A stretch of DNA of 9,472 nucleotides from an uncultured Methanomethylovorans sp. (GCA_937968035.1 CALBTS010000044.1:1-9472), one strand, 5' to 3'. Counted from the stretch's first letter, positions 1-6,180 are shown. Made by a program: numbers and translations. Notes: a model not told the origin generated them from the sequence alone.

Positions 1-278
1 ACGTTGCCAATACTGGTACTTCTGCAGGTGAGGTCAAGGTGGAACTGTTAGTTAACGGCAATGTAACGGACACACAGAACATCTCCCTTGCAGCCGGCGA
101 AGAAAAGACTGTAGAGTTCACAGCAGCAGGAGACCAGCCCGGTACGGTCGATGTGCAGATAGGTGATCAGAAGGGCTCATTTGACGTAACGCAGAAGGCT
201 CCGTTCGTAGGAATGGTCGCAGCAATAGCCATAGTGATGATGGCTGCTGCATTCAGGGGCCGCAGGAACAAAGAATAA
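1..278 (+). CDS. C-terminal part of a CARDB-like cell-surface protein with a membrane anchor (5' end outside window)
   Basis: Only the last 91 codons are visible; the reading frame is open from position 3, so the gene starts upstream of the window. The visible part looks like one Ig-like/CARDB beta domain of the kind found in archaeal S-layer and adhesin-like proteins: short alternating hydrophobic strands, VELLVNG near the start, the turn LAAGEEKTVEF, and PGTVDVQIGD. Two N-glycosylation sequons (NVT and NIS) fit an exported protein. The end is a hydrophobic stretch from PFVGMVAAIAIV to AAAF followed by RGRRNKE, i.e. a single membrane span with a positive cytoplasmic tail. The position of the tail resembles a PGF-CTERM archaeosortase signal, but the PGF tripeptide is absent, so a plain transmembrane anchor is as likely. 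The ligand and role are unknown. The gene ends in TAA just before a clear terminator. Confidence 0.75.
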   Translation, partial: VANTGTSAGEVKVELLVNGNVTDTQNISLAAGEEKTVEFTAAGDQPGTVDVQIGDQKGSFDVTQKAPFVGMVAAIAIVMMAAAFRGRRNKE

Positions 279-285
279 GGCACTT

Positions 286-330
286 AAAGGAGGAGGTATT
301 TTTATCCTCCTTTCTCTTTCTATTTTTTTT
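286..330 (+). terminator. Hairpin plus U-tract terminator after the surface-protein gene
   Basis: AAAGGAGGA (286-294) pairs perfectly with TCCTCCTTT (305-313), giving a 9-bp stem with a 10-base loop. A pyrimidine-rich stretch and an uninterrupted run of eight T (323-330) follow. It starts 8 bases after the TAA of the upstream gene and lies between convergent genes. Archaeal termination depends mainly on the T-run; the hairpin could also slow antisense readthrough from the marC side. Confidence 0.75.
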
Positions 331-350
331 AATATCCTCTGAATATGCTT

Positions 351-989
351 TCAGGTCATAGACAGAGCAGTATATACGTTCCAGATGCCTGTTGTCACAA
401 AGTCTGCAGCCAATGCTGCAAGGAAAAGGCCCATTATTCTCGTGAATACAAGCATTCCGGTATAGCCTATATACTTATAGATACGCCGGGAGAACAGGAA
501 TATCACCAGGCACACTGCAAATGTGATCAATATACTAAGGATCACCATGGATTTCTGTATCATGAGATCGGTGCTTCCCATGAGCACGATCACCGTGGTG
601 ATAGTTCCAGGACCTGTCAACAGAGGCAATGCAATGGGGAATATCCAGATATCGGAACGGTCCTGTGATTCACTGATCTCGTTCTCAGTGATACTTTCCC
701 TGGATACCTTTGCGAACATCATGTCCAGTGCTACATGGAACAACAGTATACCACCGGCAATGCGCAGCGAATCGACATCAATGCCGAAAAGGTCCAGCAT
801 CATCTTGCCGGTAATGGCAAAGAACAGAGCTATAATGCAGGCAAGGAACACGGCTCTTTTTGCAAGGATGTTCTTCTCCTCAAAGGTCATACGACTGGTA
901 AGCGATATGAAAGTGACAACTCCGCTGATGGGATTCACTATCACGAAGATGGATATGAGCGTATATGTGAGAAAGGCCAGGTCATCCAT
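351..989 (-). CDS. marC: MarC family (UPF0056) integral membrane protein
   Basis: The product has 212 residues, the usual length for this family. About six membrane spans can be drawn, at roughly residues 5-28, 43-64, 73-93, 114-137, 145-166 and 182-205. Family signatures are clear: NP (19-20) in span 1, RIAGGILLF (76-84) in span 3, PIALPLLTGPGTITT (118-132) in span 4, and RIMGLFLAALAADF in the last span. A polar, charged loop (about 94-113) sits in the middle. MarC was once linked to multiple antibiotic resistance in E. coli, but that link was later withdrawn; the biochemical function of the family is not established, though a transporter-like fold is likely. The ATG is preceded by GATCTAAA, a weak match to the 3' half of the archaeal Shine-Dalgarno sequence. 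It lies 123 bases downstream of thiC on the same strand. A candidate promoter lies between them, so separate or joint transcription are both possible. Confidence 0.9.
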   Translation of the reverse strand: MDDLAFLTYTLISIFVIVNPISGVVTFISLTSRMTFEEKNILAKRAVFLACIIALFFAITGKMMLDLFGIDVDSLRIAGGILLFHVALDMMFAKVSRESITENEISESQDRSDIWIFPIALPLLTGPGTITTVIVLMGSTDLMIQKSMVILSILITFAVCLVIFLFSRRIYKYIGYTGMLVFTRIMGLFLAALAADFVTTGIWNVYTALSMT

Positions 990-1045
990 TTTAGATCTGC
1001 GTTGAAGAGTTGTTGTTCAGGCTAACATGCTCTGCATGAATCATC

Positions 1046-1054
1046 CTTTAAATT
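1046..1054 (-). promoter_or_regulatory. Candidate TATA box for marC
   Basis: Read on the minus strand the site is AATTTAAAG, preceded by GTGC. It lies about 57 bases before the marC ATG, which would place transcription start near 1022-1026 and give a leader of about 35 bases. A small perfect inverted repeat (1026-1038) overlaps the predicted start region. The TATA match is moderate and I cannot exclude that marC is read from the thiC transcript. Confidence 0.35.
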
Positions 1055-1112
1055 GCACCGAACAGATAAAAGCCTTATTCTCACAACAAGAACGATCAAA
1101 GGCTGAAGATAG

Positions 1113-2390
1113 TTATTTTTCTTTTGAAAGGGCTTTTTTTACTATCTTCAACGCACAGAGGTCTCCGCACATCGAGCAGGCATCACTGCCGGTCACACGG
1201 CTTCCCCTGATAGTGCGCGCACGTTCACCGTCAATGGCCAGCCTGTACTGTTCTTCCCAGTCAAGCCTGTGACGTGCGTGTGACATCCTGTCGTCCATTG
1301 CACGAGCCCTTTCTCTTTGTCCTTCTTTAGTAATGTCTGCAGCATGTGCTGCAATTTTTGTCACGATGGTCCCTTCCCGTATGTCGCTTACCGTTGGCAA
1401 TGCCAGATGCTCCGAAGGTGTGGTCATACACAGGAAATCTGCACCATACATGCCTGCAAGAGTCCCGCCTATGGCACCTGTTATGTGGTCATATCCGGGA
1501 GCTATATCCGTTACCAGAGGGCCCAGAAGGTAGACAGGAGCATCAAGACACAGGCTCTTCATGGTCTTCACGCATGCCTCTATATCATTTACCGGTACGT
1601 GCCCTGGTCCTTCCACAAAGGATTGCACGTTCGCAGCACGTGCTCTTTTCACAAGTTCTCCCAAAGTGACGATCTCAGTGAACATTGCGCCATCGGATGC
1701 ATCGTGGATACATCCGGGCCTCATGCCATCCCCTAGGCTCACAGCCATATCGTGCTCATAGGCTATTTCGAGCAAATAGTCGTATTCCGTGTAAAACGGG
1801 TTATCTTCCTGATTATGCAGCATCCATGCAAGAGTGAACGCACCACCACGGCTGACAACTTCAGTGATCCTCTCTCCTTTTTTGATCCATTCGAGAGAAC
1901 TGAGGTTAACACCAGCATGCACAGTAACAAAATCCACGCCATCCTTTGCATGTTTTCTGACAGCATTGAACATATCATCGGATGTCATATCCACAACTGC
2001 TTTCCGGGATGATGCTGCCTGGTATATGGGCACGGAACCTATGGTGATATGCACAGCTTTCATGATTCTGGAGCGTATAGTGTCCAGATCCCCGCCTGTG
2101 GAAAGGTCCATGAGCGCATCGGCACCGAACTTTTCTGCAGTGCGCGCTTTTTCGATCTCATCTTCTACATTGATGTAGTCTCTGGAAGTACCGATGTTCG
2201 CATTGACCTTGGTGCTCATGTACCTGCCAATGCCTATCGGCCTTGAATCCCTTGAAGGGTTATCGGGTATGGCAATGATGCCTTTTGCCACACAGGAACG
2301 TACAAGGTCGGGATCGATGCCTTCTTTTTTAGCTACTTCCTGTATCCTGGGAGTTATTATCCCCTTTTTTGCATCTTCCATGAGTGTCAT
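1113..2390 (-). CDS. thiC: Phosphomethylpyrimidine synthase ThiC (short archaeal form)
   Basis: ThiC is a radical-SAM enzyme that rearranges 5-aminoimidazole ribotide into HMP-phosphate, the pyrimidine half of thiamin. The 425-residue product lacks the extra N-terminal domain of the E. coli and plant enzymes and begins directly with the core ([12 protein letters not shown]). Visible core motifs include [46 protein letters not shown] and [14 protein letters not shown] (the last two regions carry conserved and metal-binding histidines), and [10 protein letters not shown]. The cluster motif near the C-terminus is CSMCGDLC with cysteines 405, 408 and 412, a CX2CX3C spacing, one residue shorter than the CX2CX4C of the classical long enzymes. 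The start at 2390 is used because [11 protein letters not shown] matches what I recall of related proteins; a second ATG three codons in is possible. There is no TPP riboswitch upstream. The gene is divergent from the DUF5658-like gene. Confidence 0.96.
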   Translation of the reverse strand: MTLMEDAKKGIITPRIQEVAKKEGIDPDLVRSCVAKGIIAIPDNPSRDSRPIGIGRYMSTKVNANIGTSRDYINVEDEIEKARTAEKFGADALMDLSTGGDLDTIRSRIMKAVHITIGSVPIYQAASSRKAVVDMTSDDMFNAVRKHAKDGVDFVTVHAGVNLSSLEWIKKGERITEVVSRGGAFTLAWMLHNQEDNPFYTEYDYLLEIAYEHDMAVSLGDGMRPGCIHDASDGAMFTEIVTLGELVKRARAANVQSFVEGPGHVPVNDIEACVKTMKSLCLDAPVYLLGPLVTDIAPGYDHITGAIGGTLAGMYGADFLCMTTPSEHLALPTVSDIREGTIVTKIAAHAADITKEGQRERARAMDDRMSHARHRLDWEEQYRLAIDGERARTIRGSRVTGSDACSMCGDLCALKIVKKALSKEK

Positions 2391-2413
2391 TGCTATTCCC
2401 GTATGAGCATGAA

Positions 2414-2421
2414 GATAAAAG
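2414..2421 (-). promoter_or_regulatory. Weak candidate TATA box for thiC
   Basis: The minus strand reads CTTTTATC inside AAGGCTTTTATCT. It lies about 25-30 bases before the thiC ATG, which would give an almost leaderless transcript. Two other AT-rich minus-strand elements, TGTATAATG (about 2478-2486) and CTATATAAGG (about 2502-2511), would give leaders of about 65 and 90 bases and are equally possible. The sequence alone cannot decide between them. Confidence 0.22.
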
Positions 2422-2503
2422 CCTTTTGCTGATTCCGGGAGTTCTGTCTAACAAGGATATGTCATCATTATGAGTAGCATTATACACTTAATTATAGACA
2501 ACC

Positions 2504-2511
2504 TTATATAG
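2504..2511 (+). promoter_or_regulatory. TATA box for the DUF5658-like gene
   Basis: TTATATAG preceded by ACAACC is a good archaeal BRE/TATA match. Transcription would start near 2530-2536, leaving a leader of about 40 bases before the ATG at 2572. The core is nearly symmetric (CTATATAAGG on the other strand), so it could also fire towards thiC. A palindrome, CTAATTAG (2526-2533), sits at the predicted start site. Confidence 0.5.
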
Positions 2512-2571
2512 CAGGATACCAAGTACTAATTAGCTGCGTGGAAAATGGCGCGGTAAGGTCGCGGTGGTACG

Positions 2572-2994
2572 ATGACCCATAATGTTGAAAAAAGTTCATT
2601 AGTTTACGGTTTGGATATTTACGGGTTCCTTAAGGACATAAGGTTCGTCCTGTTGTTCTATGTGATAGGTGATCTGTTGACCACTATATATGCCATAGAG
2701 ACCGGTCTTGCACAGGAAGGCAATCCGGTCGTATCTGCATTCGCTTCCATGAATGGCCTTTACAGCATCGTGCTGTTCAAGGTCTTCTTTATAATAGCAC
2801 TGCTTGGAAGCTATGCTTATATCATACGTTCCTCTGCAGGGAAAGAACAGGACCAGACCTTTGCATGGAATGCCCTCAGACATACCCTTGCAATAATGGG
2901 AATGCTGATAATATTCAATAACCTGCTTGTGATGGGGGGTTATATAAGTCCTGTCTATCTGCTGCTCAGCTATGCCACCAGCCTTTTAGTTTAG
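2572..2994 (+). CDS. Small multi-pass membrane protein, DUF5658-like
   Basis: This is a 140-residue hydrophobic protein of unknown function. The first span holds the pattern GDLLTTIYAIETG followed by EGNPVV (about residues 33-54). The arrangement of Gly-Asp, paired Thr, and an acidic residue before Asn-Pro is what I associate with the DUF5658 family, a set of small archaeal and bacterial membrane proteins. Four spans can be drawn, at roughly 23-45, 62-85, 103-121 and 123-140; a basic, polar loop lies between spans 2 and 3. There is no signal peptide. GGTGGT four bases before the ATG is a partial Shine-Dalgarno match. The gene ends in TAG; in frame behind it are 16 more codons to a TAA, which would matter if TAG is decoded. 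It is divergent from thiC and upstream of topA (100-base gap), with no evident functional link to either. Confidence 0.8.
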   Translation: MTHNVEKSSLVYGLDIYGFLKDIRFVLLFYVIGDLLTTIYAIETGLAQEGNPVVSAFASMNGLYSIVLFKVFFIIALLGSYAYIIRSSAGKEQDQTFAWNALRHTLAIMGMLIIFNNLLVMGGYISPVYLLLSYATSLLV

Positions 2995-3006
2995 GTCTGG
3001 TGCCCC

Positions 3007-3017
3007 TATATTTTTAT
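3007..3017 (+). terminator. Possible weak U-tract terminator after the DUF5658-like gene
   Basis: TATATTTTTAT follows a C-rich stretch 13 bases after the TAG stop. Only five consecutive T are present and no hairpin is seen, so termination may be partial. The same AT-rich stretch could instead serve as a TATA element for topA. Confidence 0.25.
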
Positions 3018-3050
3018 CCTAGCAATAGCGGATAAAGTTATGTAATGTCA

Positions 3051-3060
3051 GTTATAATGT
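3051..3060 (+). promoter_or_regulatory. Candidate TATA box for topA
   Basis: GTTATAATGT lies about 35-45 bases before the topA ATG. Transcription would start near 3080, right at the AGGTG ribosome binding site (3080-3084), which would be a tight fit. The AT-rich stretch at 3007-3017 is the alternative, with a leader of about 50-55 bases. Confidence 0.25.
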
Positions 3061-3094
3061 ATCGCACACTATTCTGATCAGGTGCAGATATATC

Positions 3095-5431
3095 ATGACT
3101 GTTGTTGTATTTACCGAAAAGAACAAAGCTGCTTCACAGATAGCCAATATTCTCAGCGGGGGCAAGCCTGACAGAAAGCTTGTCGAAGGGGTGCCTGTTT
3201 ATGTATTCCGCAGGGATGGTAAGGAATGGCAGGTAATGGGTCTTTCGGGTCATATCATGGGTTATGATTTCCCACAGGAGTTGAACGACTGGCGTTCAGT
3301 GGACCCGGCCATATTGATCGATACCCAACCCATCAAGACAGTTACAAAAAAACCGTTTGCAGATGCCATTCTCTCTCTTGCCAGGGGAGCTGATGGGATA
3401 ATACTTGCCTGTGATTTTGACAGGGAAGGTGAGAATATAGGTTTTGAAGCAAAGGAACTTGCAGCCAGGGTTTCCCGCGCTCCTGTAAAAAGAGCAAGGT
3501 TCTCTTCATTGTCAGTGTCTGAGATAACTAAAGCTTTCGACGCTCCATTGGAACCTGATACAGCCATGGCAATGTCTGCGGATGCCCGCCAGATCCTCGA
3601 CCTTAAGATGGGCGCTGCTTTTACCCGGTATCTGACCCTGGCTGTGAGAGAAAGGGCACGCACCAAGGATATCCTTTCCATAGGACCTTGCCAGACCCCT
3701 ACATGCGGTTTCGTATATGAAAGAGAGAAGGCCATAAAAGAGTTCAGTCCTGAGGATTTCTGGAAGATCGAAGCACTTTTCCATGCAAAGGACATGGATC
3801 TCAAAGGAGTGCACCGGGCAGGTAATATCAGGGATAAGGCAAAGGCAGCCGAAATATTCGATCGTATCCGGGCATGCAAGACCGGACTGGTTACAAAAAA
3901 GAGCGTCACTGAAGTAAAGACAAATGCACCATTTCCTCTCAACACCACTGAATTTCTCAAACGTGCATCCAAGTTCCTGAACATCAGTCCGGAATCTGCT
4001 CTTGAGATCGCTGAACAGCTGTACCTGAACGGTTTTACAAGCTATCCAAGGACCGAGACCAATAAATATGCCGATGATTTTGATTTCAGGTCAAAGGTCA
4101 TAGCCTTCACATCCACAGAATACAGGGACCATGCACTTGCCATACTTTCTGCTGGTGATATTGCTGTGCGCAATGGTACAAAGGACGGGCATGACCACCC
4201 TCCCATACATCCGATAAAGGCAGTTGCTGTAAAGGAAGTGGACAAGGCTGTAAAGGTAGAAGGCGCAGGTAAGGTGTATGACCTGATAGCCCGGCATTTT
4301 CTTGCTAACCTCATGCCTGTGGCTTTATTCGAAAAAACGCATCTTGAGATCACAGTGAAGGAAGAGCTGTTCGACTCTTCCGGATCCGTAATGAAAAACG
4401 AAGGCTGGATGGCCGTGTATCCCTTTGAGACAAAGAATGACAAGTTCCTGCCAGATGTCCAGCCGAACGAAGAGGTCAAGGTGAAAAAACTGGAGAACAT
4501 AGCTTCCAAAACCACTCCTCCAAAACACCTTACTGAAGCCGAACTTCTGACCCTTATGGATAAGCATGGCATCGGTACTAAGGCAACAGCTCCTTCTCAT
4601 ATAGAAACCAACAAGAAGCGTGGTTATTTTGAAACTAAAGGCAAGACCATAGTCATTCAGGAAACCGGTTTCAGCCTTATGGATGCTCTGAGCAACTCAG
4701 TACCTCTTGTAGTGAAGCCGGAAATAAGGGCACGCATAGAGTCCCTTGTGCAGGAAGTGGAAGAGGGCAGCAAGAAATTTGAGGTCGCTGTTGCAGAGGG
4801 AACCGAGCTTATCAGGATGATGTATGCACAGCTCACTGAGAGCCGGGATTCCATCGTGTCCCGGCTGGCAGGCTCTATCAATGATGGGACTGCCACTGAG
4901 GACAAGAAGAACTACATTGGCAAATGTCCGGATTGCGGGCATGTGCTACGCATAATAAGCACTGATAAGGGGCGTTTTGTAGGATGTACCGGATATCCGC
5001 AATGCAGGAACACCTATCCTCTGCCCAGGGATGGTGCACTTTCAATACTTCGCTCAAAAGAATGCCTTAAGGGTGGAGCTGCGGTAATAAAGGTCGCAAA
5101 CAAGTATTGCTGGGCAGTGGGTATAGGACCTTGCTTTGCATGTGACCGGGCAAAGGAATGCTATCCTCCGGAAGTGGTGGGGCAGTGTCCGGTCTGTGAC
5201 GGAGAGATGTTCCTTATAACTACGAAGAATTCACGTTTTCTGGGCTGTAGTAAAAGATGTGGCCGTACTCAGTCCCTGCCTCAGGAGGGCAGGCTTACGA
5301 TACTTGACCGCAGGTGCGAGGTCTGTGGATGGAAAATGATCCGCATAAAGGAAAAGGATAAGGAAGCGATCGAGATATGTGTAAACCGTAGCTGCGGGAA
5401 AAATCAGGGCAAAAAAAGGTCTTCAAATTGA
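3095..5431 (+). CDS. topA: DNA topoisomerase I (type IA, archaeal TopA)
   Basis: A 778-residue type IA topoisomerase, which relaxes negatively supercoiled DNA by cutting one strand through a 5'-phosphotyrosine. The Toprim domain is at the N-terminus, with Glu8 in TEKNKA and the metal-binding DFDREGE at 107-113 (Asp107, Asp109, Glu111). The catalytic tyrosine is Tyr317 in the motif TSYPRTETN, and HPPIHP and HGIGTKAT are further core signatures. From residue 611 the tail is rich in cysteines: CPDC...C-X5-C (611-637), an irregular group (657, 672, 680, 683, 689), CPVC...C-X3-C (698-722) and CEVC...C-X4-C (741-767), so three standard zinc ribbons and one degenerate one. The tail ends in a basic stretch, GKKRSSN. 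AGGTG ten bases before the ATG supports the start. The stop is TGA; the same frame then stays open for 51 codons. Confidence 0.96.
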   Translation: MTVVVFTEKNKAASQIANILSGGKPDRKLVEGVPVYVFRRDGKEWQVMGLSGHIMGYDFPQELNDWRSVDPAILIDTQPIKTVTKKPFADAILSLARGADGIILACDFDREGENIGFEAKELAARVSRAPVKRARFSSLSVSEITKAFDAPLEPDTAMAMSADARQILDLKMGAAFTRYLTLAVRERARTKDILSIGPCQTPTCGFVYEREKAIKEFSPEDFWKIEALFHAKDMDLKGVHRAGNIRDKAKAAEIFDRIRACKTGLVTKKSVTEVKTNAPFPLNTTEFLKRASKFLNISPESALEIAEQLYLNGFTSYPRTETNKYADDFDFRSKVIAFTSTEYRDHALAILSAGDIAVRNGTKDGHDHPPIHPIKAVAVKEVDKAVKVEGAGKVYDLIARHFLANLMPVALFEKTHLEITVKEELFDSSGSVMKNEGWMAVYPFETKNDKFLPDVQPNEEVKVKKLENIASKTTPPKHLTEAELLTLMDKHGIGTKATAPSHIETNKKRGYFETKGKTIVIQETGFSLMDALSNSVPLVVKPEIRARIESLVQEVEEGSKKFEVAVAEGTELIRMMYAQLTESRDSIVSRLAGSINDGTATEDKKNYIGKCPDCGHVLRIISTDKGRFVGCTGYPQCRNTYPLPRDGALSILRSKECLKGGAAVIKVANKYCWAVGIGPCFACDRAKECYPPEVVGQCPVCDGEMFLITTKNSRFLGCSKRCGRTQSLPQEGRLTILDRRCEVCGWKMIRIKEKDKEAIEICVNRSCGKNQGKKRSSN

Positions 5432-5484
5432 CTTGATCATGGCCTAAATCAATTATCCTTGATTAGTCGCATTGCGAACAAATC

Positions 5485-5492
5485 TTTAAATA
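5485..5492 (+). promoter_or_regulatory. TATA box for a small transcript between topA and the nitroreductase gene
   Basis: TTTAAATA followed by C, preceded by the purine/AT-rich GAACAAATC, is one of the best archaeal promoter matches in the window. It points away from topA into a gap between two convergent genes, where no annotated gene needs it. The predicted transcription start (about 24-27 bases on, near 5513-5517) is only a few bases before an ATG at 5519. A perfect inverted repeat AAGTA-CA-TACTT (5497-5508) lies between the TATA box and that start and could be an operator. Confidence 0.5.
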
Positions 5493-5518
5493 CAAGAAGT
5501 ACATACTTAGGATTAGAG

Positions 5519-5584
5519 ATGAAGGGCAAAACAGGAAAACCTTCCACTACCAAACTGGTGTCTAAATCCAAAATGTATCCTTAA
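5519..5584 (+). CDS. Possible 21-residue basic small protein
   Basis: A 21-codon ORF starts with ATG right after a good promoter and ends in TAA. The peptide begins MKGKTGKPSTTK and ends KSKMYP; it has six lysines and no acidic residue, so it is strongly basic and hydrophilic with no membrane span. The transcript would be nearly leaderless (leader of about 2-8 bases), a common arrangement in archaea. I do not recognise a family. It lies in frame with topA, 30 codons after the topA stop, so the open frame could be a coincidence and the promoter could drive a non-coding RNA instead. Conservation in related genomes would be needed to call it a gene with confidence. Confidence 0.38.
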   Translation: MKGKTGKPSTTKLVSKSKMYP

Positions 5585-5615
5585 ACCTCCTTAATTCCGG
5601 TTTGCGCCTTCGTCT

Positions 5616-6140
5616 CTACCTCCATTGATCGCCGTAATGCTCTTCAAAGGCTATTTCTGGAAGTTCTTTCCTTGAAGATGTTACTTCTCTCCTGTCAGGA
5701 TGCCCTATGGCCAGTGCTGCCATGAGCTCCAGTGATTCAGGCGCTTCTAAAATCAAATTCACTTGTTCTTTATTATTCAGTATCTCTCCCAGCCATACTG
5801 CTCCCAATCCAAGTTCACAGCAGGCAAGCAGCATGTTCTGTATGGCTGCACCTATGGATTGTACATCTTTTGTGCGATCATACATCGTAGAGGTATCCAG
5901 AAAAACAGCTATGATCACGCCTGCTCCCTTTACAATAGATGAATAGCGTGTGCAACCGGCCAGTTTTTCTATTGTGTCCCTGTTCTGTACGACTATGAAC
6001 TTCCAGGGCTGGTTGTTAAGACCCGATGGTGCCCAGCGCCCGGCATCAAGGATCATTGTAATGTCCGTTCTTGCCACAGGCTCAGATGTATAACTGCGGA
6101 TGCTTCTTCTTGATAGAATGGTCTGTATAGTTCCCTGCAT
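5616..6140 (-). CDS. Nitroreductase family protein (FMN-dependent oxidoreductase)
   Basis: The 174-residue product is a compact member of the nitroreductase fold, which uses FMN and NAD(P)H; the physiological substrate is unknown. Visible signatures are SRRSIRSY (10-17), which contacts the FMN phosphate, APSGLNNQPWKFIVV in the first third, GAAIQNMLLACCELGLGAVW in the middle (helix and glycine-rich FMN site) and AIGHP near residue 145. A GTGATC three bases before the ATG pairs with the 16S rRNA 3' end and supports this start. It has its own TATA box 33-40 bases upstream and follows the ilvC U-tract, so it is probably a separate unit from the ilv operon. The stop is TAG. In the same frame two more TAG codons follow, 18 and 23 codons on, before the first TAA at 5465-5463. 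If amber is read as pyrrolysine, a strongly basic extension starting RRRRKPELRRF would be added. Confidence 0.9.
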   Translation of the reverse strand: MQGTIQTILSRRSIRSYTSEPVARTDITMILDAGRWAPSGLNNQPWKFIVVQNRDTIEKLAGCTRYSSIVKGAGVIIAVFLDTSTMYDRTKDVQSIGAAIQNMLLACCELGLGAVWLGEILNNKEQVNLILEAPESLELMAALAIGHPDRREVTSSRKELPEIAFEEHYGDQWR

Positions 6141-6143
6141 TTA

Positions 6144-6149
6144 GATCAC
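6144..6149 (-). promoter_or_regulatory. Ribosome binding site GTGATC of the nitroreductase gene
   Basis: GTGATC on the minus strand matches the 3' half of the archaeal Shine-Dalgarno consensus GGAGGTGATC. It sits three bases from the ATG, the right register if the missing GGAGG core would be about 8 bases away. It fixes the start at 6140. Confidence 0.5.
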
Positions 6150-6172
6150 TTCAAAAAAAGGGACGTATCCTT

Positions 6173-6180
6173 GTATATAG
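6173..6180 (-). promoter_or_regulatory. TATA box for the nitroreductase gene
   Basis: CTATATAC on the minus strand lies 33-40 bases before the ATG. It would place the transcription start near 6150, giving a leader of about 10 bases that contains the GTGATC ribosome binding site. A run of seven T (minus strand, 6153-6159) lies just before the predicted start. Confidence 0.5.

Noticed and set aside
523..1005. 160-codon open frame on the + strand opposite marC
   Set aside because: It lies across marC, which has clear family motifs and hydrophobic spans; the + strand translation has no recognisable domain and no promoter or ribosome binding site of its own.
2440..2480. C/D box small RNA on the minus strand
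   Set aside because: An ATGATGA box-C-like string is present, but no CTGA D box follows on the same strand at a suitable distance.
2391..2571. TPP riboswitch upstream of thiC
   Set aside because: Neither strand contains the conserved CUGAGA or the ACCUGAUC-type THI-box elements; the region shows only promoter-like AT-rich motifs.
2995..3094. tRNA or other structured RNA gene between the DUF5658-like gene and topA
   Set aside because: No cloverleaf, T-arm GTTCRA string or strong stem was found; the gap contains only AT-rich candidate terminator/promoter elements and the topA ribosome binding site.
3262..3984. 240-codon open frame on the minus strand inside topA
   Set aside because: It is opposite the topA Toprim and core domains, with low-complexity composition typical of antisense frames.
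5444..5466. Hairpin terminator of topA (AATCAA/TTGATT)
   Set aside because: The stem is only about six AT-rich pairs and is followed by TCGCATTGCG, not a T-run.
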